A stretch of 64,000 nucleotides of DNA, from NCBI RefSeq assembly GCF_036417845.1, contig NC_089984.1, positions 32,337,447-32,401,446 on the forward strand, in the 5' to 3' direction. The notes below the pieces were generated by a model. It was not told the origin of the DNA. It made no database searches and worked only from the letters and a program-made list of their open reading frames with translations. The position numbers and the translations under genes are program-made. The stretch's first letter is position 1, and the number at the start of each line of letters is the position of its first letter. Below, piece after piece: positions 37,156 to 51,309 of the stretch. The stretch is from Apteryx mantelli. Lineage: Eukaryota > Chordata > Aves > Apterygiformes > Apterygidae.

Positions 37156-37723
37156 CTTGGCAGTCCCACCAAGCCTGATAAAGTCTAAGTTTGCAAAGAG
37201 AAGTGAAGAAAACTCCTCCTACCCACATCAAGCAGGCTACCCTCAGGAAGCTAAGGAACGGCGGTGAAATGATCCATTATTAGGAATTCCTCATGTGTCT
37301 CTGCTCTGTGTCCTTTGCACCCATTTTTTGTGGGTGTTTGCAGTTGTGTGTGATGACAAAGTGGCTCTCTGACTGTTCCAGGCTCAGCTTCACTCAATGT
37401 TCTTGTTATAATGCTGTGCTGAGAGTCTGGTAATAAACAGCTCTTTAATTATTTTGTGAGGAATATTGGCATATTTTACTAAGCCACAGAGTTGGGGTTA
37501 TTGTTTGTTGGGTTGGGGACATTGTTTTTTTTTTTTTTTTCCTGAGAAGAGGAAATGAACATAATGAATGGATTGCAATCTGTTGTCCAGATTTGCCATT
37601 ATTTAAAAATTTTTTTTTCTTTCTCCAGTGCGGCCAGAACAAAAAAGACAGAGGTGTGAAATGTGCTGAGTCCACTGCTTGTCATTCTTCCTGCGCTCCA
37701 AGGAATGCACGTGTTCATGTACA

Positions 37724-37739
37724 ACACACACACACACAC
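37724..37739 (+). repeat. (AC)8 microsatellite
   Basis: Uninterrupted (AC)8, likely polymorphic. Confidence 0.9.
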
Positions 37740-40700
37740 GCAAACTGGCTCATTTCTGCAGTTCTGCCTGATATCCACACCAAGTCAGCTTAGAGAACTG
37801 CACTTCTGTTCCCTGCAGCTCCCTCACTGCAGAAATTTCCACTGTGCATGACCAGGCACATACCCAGGGAGGAATATATGTGTGCACTGAGGCATGGGAA
37901 CATACTCATACCCACATAGGCATATGTATATGTACACGTGCCCATACACAAACTCATACATGATGAGCTATGTGCTTCAGCCAACTACAGCCCTGAGCTG
38001 CCAGGAGGCCAACACGGAGCTGAAGTGAAGAGACTGAGAGTAGAAGGGATACCACGGACCGGAGCAGCACCACTGCTGGATCATCTGTTTTCTAGGGACT
38101 GCTTCTGGTGCTAGCTTGTGTGTACCAGTTCCAGGTTTCCCTGCTTCTTTTAATTTAATTTAAGAGACTGGATTTCAAAAGGAGAATCTTTTTTCTTCCT
38201 TGACAACCCAAACAACAGTTTTCAGCAGCAAAGTAAATCGCTCTTTTGGCATTTAGTCAAATTCTAAACTATTCCCAAGTTTTGATGTCATGAAATAGGG
38301 CTTTTCGTTCATATAGGGAACTGAGTCACATCCTCTGCAGCTTGATAAGGAACAATATTCCCTCAAAAACTTCACAATAGCTGCTGTCTAGACTTTTTTA
38401 ATATCTAGTTTGGCAGTCCAGGGTCATTTTGCATTCTTATTCAATCATATTTCTGCATGAGACAAAATCCTGCAGTGTTCCTATAGACACTGTGAAGCTG
38501 GTTATAGTAATCACTCACATCTCTCCAGCAGCTTAGAAGAGAAGAACAGTGTCTACCTTGCAGGACAAATGACTGTTTGCATCTACCACAGACAGAAAGT
38601 AGTCATTCCTGGTGTGTAAGTAAATACAAATAAAAACATGTATTTTCAATAGGCACAAAGATGGTATCTTTGCACAGTGTGCCTGAGCTGGGCACCCTCT
38701 GCTTCGGCCTGAGCTAGCAAGAAACAGGCCAGTACGTGCCCGGAGGCCATACAGTCATTTAGCATGGCAGCATGCCACACTAACAGACCCTGGCTTTCAG
38801 CTCACACAGTGCAGCAAACAAGGTTTAGTCGCCCAGGAAAAATGCTACAGTACCTCTGCTAAATATCTGGTTTGGGGACTGGAGCTAACTGGCTTTTATC
38901 CAGCTCAGAGCACGGGCAGAGCGGCTGGGGACTCTCGGCACTCCTTCAGGTGGACATGCCCAGAGTTCCTCTCTGAGAAGCTGCAGAGGTTACTGCCCTG
39001 CACATGGCGCAAAGCTTGGATCCAAATTCATCCTGCATTAAAGGCAGGGCTGGAGATGTGGTTTTAACTGTCATCTCTTTCCACTGCATGAAATCAGGAA
39101 TGTCCCTTCAAGTAGCAAGAGATAAAGATGAACCTTTCCCAGTTATATCTAATGAGGTTCTTCCTAGCTATAATTCATGAGAAAAAGCCTACAAAATCTT
39201 CAGGGCCAGAGAAATCAGTTCCAAATATTCCTTCAGGATTTGATCTTTACTTTAATAGACTGACCAAAAGGCAAAACAGCCATGATCATAGCCAGAATAA
39301 ATGCACAGAAACAAATTTCAAAAGCAATGAGCAATTTCAGGTAACTCCATATTTGAAGCTCAAATTAAGATGCTATCAAATAGCTTACTTCTCCGAGATG
39401 GCCACCAAGCATTTTCTGAAAATCAGATTCCTTCAGCATACAGAATAATGGGTCATTGTTGAAAATTCAAGCCAAAGACTGCTTCATTTATAACGTTTAT
39501 GTAAAATATATATGAATTCAAATCTTAAATGCAAAGTCATGCAATTCTTCTGAAACATCTGCCTATCAGTAATTTTTACAGTCTACAAAAGAAAAACAGT
39601 AAGGCATACTTAAATTCATTGCCCAAACTTTTTTTTTCTTTAGAGATTAATCAGCTATGCTGTATCTCTGCTTTTATATGCTTTTGGTTCTAACATATCT
39701 AAAAGCAAGCATATGATCATCTGTTCCACAGCTAATGGAAAGCAGAAACATGCAGCAATATTCCCAGGATAGATATGAGCAAGTTCTGCTTAGGGAACAT
39801 GAAATACTGCAAACACCAAGGCTTTCTTTTAGGCTTATTTAAATGCAGTTGCACTCCATGCTTTCATAGCAGTCTCTTTTTCCTTCTCTTTATAGACAGG
39901 TCAGCATGTGGCCTGACACCAATACGAGCATACCTGCTCATACTACAAAAAGCTTTTTTCGGTGCAGTTCACTGGTACAGTGAACTGAGCCAGTTTTGTG
40001 TGTTAGCAAAAGAAGGTGACACCAGCTGATCAGGATTATTAGCAACTGCTGGATAAAAGGAATTCCTAAGAATCCTGAGCACGGATATGGCTGTTCCTTC
40101 TCCTGTAACAGTTAAACAGGGCCTGTGCTGTGAAATGAAGGTTTAACAATACAGAACATGCACAAAGGCATGTAATTAAATGTCAGGACATTGGAGACGG
40201 TTCATTCTGAGACAGGTTTAGTTAAAGCCCAAACAGCCTAATCTCACGTGAGTGCACAAAACTGCGTGCATGTGTGTTTGTATGTGTGTGTCTTTCAGAC
40301 TGCGAAACAACTTCTGAATTATGCTTAGTTCCTCTGAATTTTCAGTGACCCCAGAATGTAAGAAAGTGTCCAGCTCTAGCTAGTAACCTTTGCACTGTAC
40401 GATCCAGGCTGAATAGGCCATGGTGCTGCTTAGCTGTTGAATATTTCGGAGACAGACAAGAAGCACACACTTCCACTGCCAGTTATGTTACATTTCCAGC
40501 AAGAACAGCAAACTCTTGCATATCAAGCAAACAAAAGGACTAAATGTAAATGCCTCTATACCTTTTTGGCATGACAAAGAAAAGTAAGGTGGAGTAGGCA
40601 CCTACACAGAGGTGTAGGTCCGTACACAGAGTTGCTATTGTGTCATAGAAACAAGAAGTGCTTAAAGTACAGCTGCTAGCTAATGGCACGCTACAACCAT

Positions 40701-40767
40701 CAAGGTCTATGCTGCTGACTGCGCTAGAGATGAACAGAGAGGATGTAGACATGAAGTGGATACTGAC

Positions 40768-40867
40768 CTGCTGTTAAATGAGCAGCATGGACAAGGATTC
40801 GAACCCCTGGCTTCAACTCAAAATGGACAAAATTTTGGTTCAGTTTCTGGATCAGTATTTCTGAAAT
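40768..40867 (-). CDS. SORCS1: SORCS1 exon F (end of membrane-proximal domain)
   Basis: The exon has 100 bases, a tttttctag acceptor with a good pyrimidine tract and a gtcagt donor. It encodes 33 residues beginning ISEILIQKLNQNFVHFELK and leaves one G that is completed to Ala by exon G. The helix (SEILIQKL) followed by a beta strand (VHFELKPGVRILVHAAHLT) matches the last part of the ectodomain just before the membrane. It follows the longest intron seen here (10.4 kb). Confidence 0.92.
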
Positions 40868-43800
40868 CTAGAAAAAAGGAGAAAATAAAAAATGCATTTG
40901 TTTCTTTACCATTGCTTTAAACTGCCAAAAGGTGGGTACGAAGTGGAGCTGCCCACAAAGCAGATTCTGCAGAGCACAAGACTTTCAGAGTACAAATTCC
41001 TATCACCTTATAAAGAGGGAGGCTGTGCAGCTGAACACATCTGCCAGTACTATATCCAGAGTGCTTTGTGTATGGTTAGAAATGATTTATATCAACAAGG
41101 TGCATCTGTTGTACCACTCCAGGAGCAGCCCAGTAACGTAAGGGGATGAAGCCCCAAAGAAACATGACTAGAGCATGTAAGTGCCTGCAGGATCAGCCAG
41201 TAATAGCACATGAGTGAACTGCATTTACTACTCAAGCAAAGAGAAGTATTTCAATCATTAACAGTCATCTGTTCAAAATAAATAACCTCCTGTCCATTGA
41301 ATGGCCAATTCTATGATTTTAGAGCATGTTCACATCACATGATATGCCTGGACCAGAATGTAGGGTTTAAATCCTTACCCCAGCTTACACTGAAATTTCA
41401 AGTCCTAAAACCAAGCTTCATTTAATCCAACCCTAAGTTTCAAGCCAGCTGCTCCCTAATCCTTAAGCACACATCTAAAACAGGTCAAGTCTGAAAGCAT
41501 CTCTGCTGTTGACCAACTACAGAGTACATTTGGATTAAAGTGCATGTTGCATCTATTTTCATGCGCTCATGTTCTTTCTCTCATGGGAGGGACAGCCCAC
41601 AGAGCTTTTAGACCTACAGGTTATCCTGGCAAAACTCTGATGACAGCAATAAAGCTTGAGCAGAAATGAGGCAGGCTATTCCTCCTTAAATAACCCAAGA
41701 GAAAAGATGGGCATTTCTTGAGATAAGACCACATAAAATCTGTATTTGTATAGTAACGACGTCAGGCTTTGGTGCAATCTGTTGGTAAACACTCCTTTCT
41801 TGAGACAGTTTGTCATATGCACGCAGGGCTATGATATGCACACATATCCACACCGCTCTTAAGTGTACCCAAAAAGTTCCAGGCATGTTGCCATTAAAAG
41901 CAAGAATCCAAAAGTATACCAAGAAGGAAAGCTTGTAGACAAGCTATTGACAGTTTGTTGTGTGTCTTTTGTATGTTCATTCTCTAGATTTTTCATCTAT
42001 TTTTTCTCTTCTTACAGTAGTGAATAATTTTCCACTTCAACATACCCACTGTTTTGAGTGTTAGGTTATTAGGGAGAGGTGGTTGGAAAACTGAAAAGAA
42101 AAAAAAAAAAAAGAAAAAACCTCCACAGCCCTTAATATGCAATTGCTGAAAACGTGTTTTTACAGCCATATCAAGCTCAAGATGAACCATATACTGGTGC
42201 TCACCACTTAATTTAATTTGGTTTAAATAAATCCTTATTCCTTCTTGAAGATTAATGAAAAAATGTCAGAAAAAAGAACATTCCAATAATTTTTACACCA
42301 TCTTTTTCATGTTCTTCATTTTTGTCTGCTTGAGTTATTTCAGTAAATGCTACCCAAATATGATTAGATGTTCCTTGGCTATCATTCATCACAGTATGAG
42401 ATTTATCTGCCTCTTTTATTTTTTTAACATTCTTAATGGTTCTTTCAATACTCTTGGCTTGTACACTTCATTTTTGGCTTCTGATCACTTGAATAGGTGC
42501 CTTTGGTCCAATATCAATTTGGCAATAACTCTTACAGGCATTTTATTTATATTTTTAATATATCTCTTTTAAGTTTACATTTTTTTCCATGGGTGCCAGA
42601 ATGAGCTGTAAATATATTTCTTCCAAGAGCAAGAATAAATACCACCTGCTTACAAAGATCCATCTGCTGAGCTCAGAGCAGCAGGGATGGTGACACAAAG
42701 CTGTGCAATACATGAAGAAAGCATCGGAAGCAAATTATATCCCTCCAAGAACTTCAGCATATTAATAACTAAGACTGACTATTACAAAGAGTGCCTCATC
42801 ACTAAAATTGGAGCAACAGATGCTGATGGATATGCTGCAAACCAGATACACTAATGGCTTATAGAAGTAAAGGGAGAGACATCATCCAGGCCATTGCCTG
42901 TCCCAAATACGATCCAACAACTCTCCTCCATAGTCCTGTAGGAATTAACTTCATGCTTTGTACTCTGAGATTCGGATGCTGCTGGGGCAGCCAAGCCTAT
43001 GAAAAGAAAAAATCAACCACAGGACAGTAAACTGAAGAAAAGAGCCAACTAATTGTATCGTCCTCTTCAACACATTGTGATGGCTGCACACAACAGTCAA
43101 GGAAAGGGCAGAGGCAGAAACCATACGTGATACCCTCTGTACACAGGCTGGCTTAATATGTGACATGTAACTGAGAATGCAGCTAGTGAATGTAGACTCT
43201 AGTATCTCAGAATGGTTTTATCAAAGATTTGGGCAAGAAACGGGAGGAGAACCTAGAGAAAGTCAGCATGAGATGTTGTTTGGCAACAGTGCCATTAAGA
43301 AACACTGAGGTCTCCCCTGGCCTGCCGGTGGGCTCCTGCTCTGCAGAGCGAAGAGCACAGAACCGCAGCACGGGCAGGGATGTTACAGCCGTGAGGTGCC
43401 GGGGCAGCCTCCCAGCAGACATGCTGAGAGTGTCAGAGAAAGTTCGACCAATATTCTTGGCTGGCAAGCTGATGGCCCCAGTGATAACAACTGCTCCAAA
43501 GCTAATTCTGATATCAGCTGAGACCAAACAAACATGACTCACTAAATCCGATCCTTTTTAAGTTTGAAATATTTACTGGCTTTGGTTTTCAACTTCTTTC
43601 TCTCTCCTGACATGGTGTAATTAGAGTGGTGGCCTGAGCTTTATGTACAGCTTCCAAAGGTGGGGGAATTAGTGTACCTTACTGCGAAATGGGGATATGG
43701 ATCCTGGTCCCCACTGCGCATTGATTTCAGGTTTACTGAAGAACATGCTGTATAAGGCTTAAACATTAATCATTATTATGGTGTTCATGCAGTCTTCCTC

Positions 43801-43969
43801 TCTTCATCACGTATTTGCTAATCCATTTCAGAATAAGTAATATAGTACTTATACTAGGTTTACAATCAGTTTCTGGGTCCTACCAGACTCTTCAAACTAA
43901 ACAATACACAAGCCATGGAGGATTTGAGTTCTAGATAGGCAAAGACTTGGTTTGGGACCATAACTTACT

Positions 43970-44065
43970 AGAATCAGAATAATTTAGTAAGGGAGCTTGG
44001 GAAGTCATCTGGTCCATCCCCTCCACTCAAATCAGGGCCAACTTTGAAGTTAGAACAAGTTTAGA
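43970..44065 (-). mobile_element. CR1 3' end fragment
   Basis: The plus strand carries the complement of the CR1 3' region: agaatcagaat, then ttgggaagtcatctggtcca, then cccctcc..cagggccaactt. This order is diagnostic of the CR1 tail. The fragment is about 95 bases, divergent, and lies in SORCS1 intron E-F. It is in the same orientation as the gene. Confidence 0.75.
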
Positions 44066-46019
44066 AAGAGGGAGAAAATGCAGTGATAGCTGGTACAGGT
44101 TTGTTAGATCACACTCATTTAGTACGGCAGAAGTAAGGTGAAAGGGGTTAGTAGAATGGGAAGAGGTAGTAAAAGAGCAGGGAAAATGAAGAAAGGCAGA
44201 GAGAAGCAGTCACAGCTGACGTTTATTACTACTGTATTGCATTATTACCTGGTCGTGAATGAGGAGCTCATTGTGCTACATGCTGTGAAAATGCAGCTCA
44301 GAAAAAATGGTTCCTGCCTGAAACCATCAGTATTTCATCAGAAGCCTGAAATAGCAGTCTCTGTTCCAGGACTATACGCAAAGAATCAAAGCAGGCAGCA
44401 GTTGTTCATGCCGCTCAGAGTACACAGTGTATTTCCTTGGTCCGCAGCTTTTTGAATGGGGCTTTCTAGAATCTGAACAAGTCTAAAATTTAATAACACA
44501 GCCTGAGGTCTTCAAGAACGCCAGAAGTTCTTATGAGAGTCAGACATCTGCCTTCCCTAGGCAGCTCTGAAAATTCCTGACATCCATTTCTGAGGGAAGA
44601 ACAGATGCATTCAGAGATGTTTTAAAAATGTTTGTTTGCTTGGTACAATATTTTCTTATCCCTTTGCATGTAAAGTCAGGTTCTCTTAGGAACAGAAATA
44701 TACACAGCGTAGAAAGAGGGAGAAATAACATACATTTCTGTACTTCTAAAAAGGATCTGAAATATAAGCCATATACAATGGTTTATAAACCTTCAGTATC
44801 TGAGGTTAAGCAGGAAGTTACAAACAGTTAAGTGCCAAGCTCACATTGGGACTGGATACCCCTCTCCAGGGCAAGTTGGCCCTGATAATATTTATCTGAG
44901 CCTCCTCCAACGGTCCCAACAGGATCTGTGAACTACAGAGCACTCAGGACAATCACCCTGAGAGTGGAAAAGTGGATTTTCAGCCTTTCTTATTCTATCA
45001 AGTCTACTTCTAGCCCTGAGAATCACAAGTCTACAGACTTTAGCTTAGGAGTGGTTCCGACTCTTGTATGATTTATTTACAACCTTAACAAAAATGTCTT
45101 CAAAGCAAATCTACATATACAGGCTGATCTGACTGCCACTGAGGGTAAGGAAAAGGTCTCGGTGGGAAAAAATCTGAGTTGTGTGCCTTCCTTTCTGCCT
45201 GTACTCAAAATGGTACCATGGATGCATTTTTTTCTAAAAAGCAGAGGAGGAAACATCAAAGTACTTTTGCCTATTTCATAAATATCTGCATAACACTAAT
45301 TGAACAGCTGGACCTTCAGCTGGGGAACAGGTAGGCCTCAGAAGTGTCCATGTTCATCTCACACTCTTAGAGATGCAACTAACTAAACTGAAGATGAAAC
45401 TTCTTAGAATAGCAGCCTCCTAATTTATAGTCTTGAAGAGTCTCCCCTCTGAAAATAATTAGCTTTCAGAATTAGTTTTGGTCCTTAACTGAGCCTCATT
45501 GACTTTATCTGCTTCATTTGCAGAATTAAGCATGATGTGAAAAAATAATTCAGTAATAGAAACCATTCTTCATGTATCATTTTTTCATCAAAGGACACAT
45601 AATGAATAATAATAACAGACAATTTGTGAGGGGGGAAGAAAAGATTCCAATTTAAAACCAGAACAAAACAAAAATTAATTTGGCTTCTCTTAGCATTTTG
45701 TCAGAATTAAGACCGTGAAAGAACCTTGTGCACTAAGAAACAGAATTATCACCCAGAAGGGCATTTTCCCATACCTTTATTGAATTTTGAAACCTCTGGT
45801 GTAAATTGGTTTAGACTAATTGAATGTGATTCTACTACGCCTGCATGTACTAGCTAAGAATCTAGATCATTTTATAGATACTGTGTAGGGATCTCAACTA
45901 ATGAGTGCTATACTTCTATTCAACTCATTGGGTAAATCAATAAACAACTAAGGAAAGAATTATGCACATTGATTGGTAGGAAGCAACTTGAACCAGTATT
46001 GCAAAAGTGAATCAGGAGT

Positions 46020-46200
46020 TGGGGCAACTGCGGATTACTTTAAACTGTGCCACTTGCTCTACATAACCTTGGTTACTTCACATGAGGCCTCTAAACCTCA
46101 CTTGACTTAGCATTGAAAAGAGCATTATCACCCTCTACTGACTTATAGGGTCCATCAGGAATTTCTTGAGATTCTTTAATGAAAGATGCTACTTAAATTC
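46020..46200 (+). mobile_element. MIR-like SINE fragment
   Basis: Order of landmarks in sense direction: aaccttggttacttcaca, cctctaaacctca, gcattatcaccctctactga, then a gagattctttaatgaaagatgct-like end. It is diverged; the call rests on the order of these blocks. Confidence 0.5.
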
Positions 46201-48144
46201 AAGCTGCCACAGATATCCAGAGATATCTGGGAGAAAGCATGCTCTTGTTGCTAAATATTTTGGTGATGGGCATATCTGAAATACATCAGAGGAAAAAAGA
46301 CAAAAGAAAGTAAATGTGCTAAAAACACTATAACTTAAGAGGGGAGGTGAGAAACAGATGTAAATAATGATAGAAAATGCAAATAAAACTAGATCTGCAT
46401 TAAGGAAAGAAGCCTAAGACATATACACAGGATGGGCTGAACTAGATTCCTGAATGCCTGCCTCCACAGTGCTAAACTGGCCAGAGGTATTTCATCTCCC
46501 TAGTTCATCACTGACCATTTTACATTGTCATCCATGTTATTTCCCATCTCTTTGGCCAGATGCAGGTACTGGCCACAGCTACAACATGTTGATCACAGTT
46601 GGCTACGAACCAATTGGTGTTGCCATTTGCCAAGGACTCCATCGTGCTTGCTACATTGCCGATAATTCTTTCAAAGGAAAAGATTAATGGCCTCAAATAT
46701 AATTAGCTATTTGCTATTGCAGCTTTCCTGCATTCTTCTTTTACACAGTTACTTTGAATAGGCCAGATAAAAGAATGCCAGTGGAGAACTTGAGAGAGAC
46801 ACATGAAAACACTGAAACTTTTACTTGATATGAAAACATCTTTTTAGAGTCATCCTATATCTTCTGCTTACATCTCACTTGACTTAACATATGTTTGACC
46901 AAAAAAAAAATCCATCCCGTAGCAAACAATGTGGAGAGATGCAAATTTGTGAAACTCATAAATAAAAAGATAACCCTTCAGGATCCTCCTTCACACACTG
47001 AAAAGAACTGAGTGATTGTATCTGTGTGTTTGTTTCACTGCCCTCTGCTGAATGTGAACTAGAACAGCTTTCCACTGTGCATTCAGAATGAATTGGATTA
47101 GTGCTAAAAATTACTCAAAAATTACTTGAAATGCCACTAATTAGAGGTTTGCCTTTCACTGAAAAGAAAAATTTCAGTGATTTTGAAGCTGGCAGATCGG
47201 AATTCTATAACCATCACATCCATCAAGCCTCTCCATAAGGATGGTGTAACAACAGCATGCCATCCCAAGTGGCCAGTGGCAATTTTGGGAGGCTGTTTTT
47301 GCAAGATTGGGGCTATTTCAGTGATGGTGCAGTGACAACATGTAAATCAAGCAGCAGCATTTTACAACTGCCAATTATTTCTACATTTTAAGCAGGTTGG
47401 TAGTCTGTCCTAAGCTGCTGTGAAATGAAGCAGTGGAACCAAGTGACAAAAAAACCAAACCAAAACAAAACAAAGTTGCCACATTCTGGTCATGAATAAA
47501 AGATTTTTTGCATATGCAAAATATTTTGGGATTCTGCAAGACAAAAAGGCCTTTTCATTTTTATGAAGCTGTGAATAATAAGCTTGCATTGACTACAGAA
47601 AGTAGACTGGACAAAGTAACCTAAAGTCCTCAAAAGTGCTGTTTATGTACTAGATAGAATTATACCATGCTGCACATTGAAAAAGTCCCCAGCCTCATAA
47701 TACCATTTTTTTTTCAGTAGTTGTCAAGAGCAATTAGACTGATTTAAAAGGACATTCACCTCCCAAGGGAAGTATCAGGAATGCAGAGTTCACATTTGTA
47801 AGTGCAATCTGCAAACAGAGATGACAACTATTGGTACTGTATGCACACAAAAAAAATAATTTGGGGCACTTGAATGAGAGTAGTACAGCAGCTCAAGGAG
47901 AAAGTGACACGTACCATCTGACCGCACACTCTCAACAAGAGCATGAGACACAAATGCACTGTCCTAACACAAAGGTGCGTGGAAAAACATATTTGTCAAG
48001 TTTAATGCAGTCCACAGGACAACTTACATACTTCCATGCCCCCACTATTACTGTATCCGAAGAATGACTTACTGTGTTTAGACTCATAAAGCACCAGTGA
48101 CACAGGGCAGTATTACAATCTTTGACAAATGAGGAACTAAGACC

Positions 48145-48210
48145 CAGATTCTCCACGGATGGTGGACGTCTAGCTCCCTCTTAAGTCAATGGGAATTACA
48201 TACCTAAAGA
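48145..48210. repeat. Palindromic amniote repeat fragment
   Basis: Contains agacccagattctcc, ctagctccctcttaagtcaa, tgggaattacatacctaaag. The central part is the symmetric centre of the same old palindromic repeat family as at 28935, here with parts of both arms. Confidence 0.5.
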
Positions 48211-51200
48211 CCACAGAGGAACTAGCTAGAGAGACCTCCAAAGGTATGCTTAGACAGACAAGTCAGTATTTACCAGATACAAAGAGATGAGCTTAATCTG
48301 CCTTTGGGGGAAAGAACACCAAAGCAAGCACCCCATGGTCATTAGATATGTATCCAGATTACCAGTAAATGCCGAAGTCCATGAAACACAATTTCTTCAC
48401 TGTTACTCATGTCAAAATAACGAATCTAGCTCAGGGATGAAAGATGGCAGGGCTAAACAAGTCGCCAAAACCCCCACAAGATGCTCTGTGATAGACATGG
48501 CCTGCAGAAACTTCAGGGGTTTCATATGGGGAGATGCAGTTTGAAGCACATCTTCTGCTACTGCTTCTATCAGTTTTCCTTTCCTCCCACTCCATCAGCC
48601 TCCCTCAGCTTTGCCTGTGCTAGTTAACAAGAGTCCATAATCATTTTACTACCCACACGATTTACTTGGCTTCTCCCTTTCAACCCCCCCAGAGTGTCCC
48701 TCACCTCTGTTCTGGCACCTGGCACGTCAATACGGTGGTTGCAGGGCTGTATCACCAAATCTATGTCATAAAACTGTAAGTATACATAATGACATTTGGA
48801 GGCTCTAATAAAAGGAGAGCAGAAGGAGAGGGCTACAGCACACTTCATTCTCCTGGTAAATTGAGGCCTGCAGCATGCAAGTCTGGTGTCATTCTGTGCT
48901 GTTTCATTTGGTTTGGCCAAGCTTTGATTTTGAGAATGAGTTAGATTTTTCATCCCCCAGGTCCTGAAAGAGGGTCTTCTGCAGATTAAGAACATTAATC
49001 TTTCTAACTCCTCTCCATATGAACTATTCCAACTACAAGTTTTCCAGGGCAGAAACTGTTTGTCACAGTGTCTCTGGACAGGTTCACCACAAGCTTTAGG
49101 TTTTGAGGGCAGCTTCCATGTGTGATATGATACCATGGAAAAATGAAGCTGTACAGTTCAAGTACTTCCTTGAGAAATCCTGTTCCTTTGCAGTGTTTGC
49201 GCTTTCATTTTGCTCCTGTATAATTCCACGTTCCCCATCCCAATTAGAGAACTCATACAGAACTATCACTCCTTTGGGCGCGCACCTGCAAACACACCAA
49301 CTCACACACATGCTTTTGAATAGCTTGTTGCTTGCTCACAAACAAAGCAAAAGATTTGTGCTCCTACTAGAAGAGAACGCTATACGGAAAGTACCTAAGA
49401 AGCTATTTAAGCTATCATCAGCAAACGCATCTGCTCCCAGGACTCATCACAGTGACTTTAGGCAGAGGGAGAAGCTGTTGAATGGGCTCTGGAACACTTT
49501 GGGAAAGGGATAGTGAAGGATTACAGCCCAAATAGATGACAAAACAGAAACAGTATCAGAATATGCTTCAGAGCTGAGGGCAGAAACACATTTTGGGGCC
49601 TTAGGCAGTTTCCACTGAAAACAATGCCATTTTCTACTGGAATAACTAGGAAGAGGAATGTGGTGCCCACAGACTAATAAGAAAAACATTCTGATCATCC
49701 TGATGGGAGCAGGGAAGATCCTTCTCCATAAGAAACAGCTGGCTGCAAATGGCAAATAATTTTTCTCTCTTCAAAGATTACGGTGTGGACCCTGCAGGAT
49801 GCCAGGGAAGATGCTGGAGTCCCTCTGAAAATGACATTTCTTCTTGTCCATAAAAAGGGCCTTGAGAGTGCTGTCAGGCCTTGCTTTCTTCACTGCCACA
49901 GAGACTCCATTTTTATAGGGGAAGAAAGAGAGGGGCAAATAAAGAGGGAGCAATTGGCAGAATACAACAAGCAGCTGAGTGCTAGAGGGGAGCAGGGTCA
50001 GCTGTAAGTTTGATAGTTTATGGACTGCCTTCCTTGCCAATTTGTGATGGAGAAAAGGAGGAGGAGGAAGAAGGAGAAAGGGGAGGAAAGGTTTTGCAGA
50101 GCAGTAAATTTCCATCATTTTTGTTTATTATATAGGTGGAGGAAAATTGCAGAGACAAGTCATTTGTGAAGAAAGGATGATGACTGAGGATGCTGAGCAA
50201 GGGAAAGCACAAATATATGGGTGACCTAGTGGTTTGAGGCCCATCGCTGAGTTTGTTAACAAGGCTTTAGACCACTGCAAGATGCAATTGCAACAGCCAA
50301 TTACAGGTCAAGCTGAGGAAAAGGATATTAAAAAATAAGCATACAAGGAATGGGAAAATAATGTTGATACATTTACTGATGGGAAGGCTCTAATCATCCA
50401 TAACTTAAGGGGCAAATCCAAAGACGGAGGCTAAATCCCTTCTGTCGTCCAGTGGAGTAGCAGACATCCAGTAATGCTGAGGATTTGGACAAAACACTGA
50501 GGCTGAGATTTGTGAACTGCTGACACCTTCAACTCCATGCTCACATAGGTCATACCCACACAGGGTACCTCTGCTTGGGCCACTGTATGGAGGCACTGTA
50601 TGGAGAGGCAGAGATACAGCAATACTCCCATCAGAGCTAATAATCTTTGCCCCTGGAATCTAGGGTAACGAACTGAGAGCTAAATCAGGATTTTTTCCCA
50701 GCACAGTGTTTTAACATCTAATCATAACCACGATAGGCCCACCTTGCAGGCAGGACCCTTTCAGTCTTCAGGGAGATATAATCCTCCCCTTTGCCATAAC
50801 TTGCTTCAGCCTCACCAGGGCAGCTGAACTCCACAGCCAGCATTACGAAGAGGGCAGGCAAGATAATCTAACTATTGCCTTAAAGTCAGTGGAGTTCTGG
50901 TCTACCCCCCAGCTCTGTCCTCCAGTGCTTTTTCAGACTTGGCACCTTATGAGGCTACTCCAGTACATGTTGGCAGGAATCATCCCCTAAATCCCTCCTG
51001 CTGTCTTGCTACTTCCATGAAGTAGAACAGAACTTCTAAGGAAGAGGACATAAAATCATAGAAATTTATGCCAATTTAGCAATACTGAGGGATTCCAAAT
51101 GGGGGTCTCCACTCCTAACTACAGCTCCAAATCCTGTTTCCAGTATTGGAAAAAAACAAAAAAGATGTAGCACGTACCGCAGTCATTATTTCAATCACAC

Positions 51201-51309
51201 TGAACCAGAGGCATTTGTACCATAATTATTAGTTTTAACCTGTCTTGGAAAACGCATATACGTACACAGATACATAAATATATATTTCTACAAGAAATGG
51301 ACACAGTAC

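Larger units (their letters stand above)
35866..40767 (-). other. SORCS1 intron F-G (4.9 kb)
   Basis: Intronic sequence. The main visible structure is a broad CA-rich region at about 36727-37155, a pure (AC)8 tract at 37724-37739 and an alternating purine-pyrimidine stretch at about 37900-37955. Poly(A) and poly(T) runs occur near 36560 and 37525. No exon or complete mobile element was recognised. Confidence 0.8.
40868..51309 (-). other. SORCS1 intron E-F (10.4 kb)
   Basis: The longest intron in the window. It contains a CR1 tail fragment (43970-44065), a MIR-like SINE fragment (about 46020-46200), a palindromic amniote repeat fragment (about 48145-48205) and a poly(A) tract near 42096-42110. 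The longest open frame of the window (170 codons, minus strand, 48624-49136) is here, but it has no recognisable domain, biased codon use or splice context, so it is not called as a gene. Confidence 0.8.

Noticed and set aside
42090..42118. Long A-rich run as a possible processed pseudogene tail
   Set aside because: No coding-like sequence, target-site duplication or poly(A) signal precedes it on either strand; it is a simple A-rich tract.
46210..46235. Dyad cagatatc/gatatctg as a hairpin
   Set aside because: Arms are only 8 bases and simple; this is expected by chance in AT-rich DNA and no function is suggested.
48624..49136. Longest open frame in the window (170 codons, minus strand)
   Set aside because: It lies in SORCS1 intron E-F, starts and ends without splice or promoter context, shows no domain, and parts look like degraded repeat. 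A chance frame of this length is not surprising in 64 kb on six frames.
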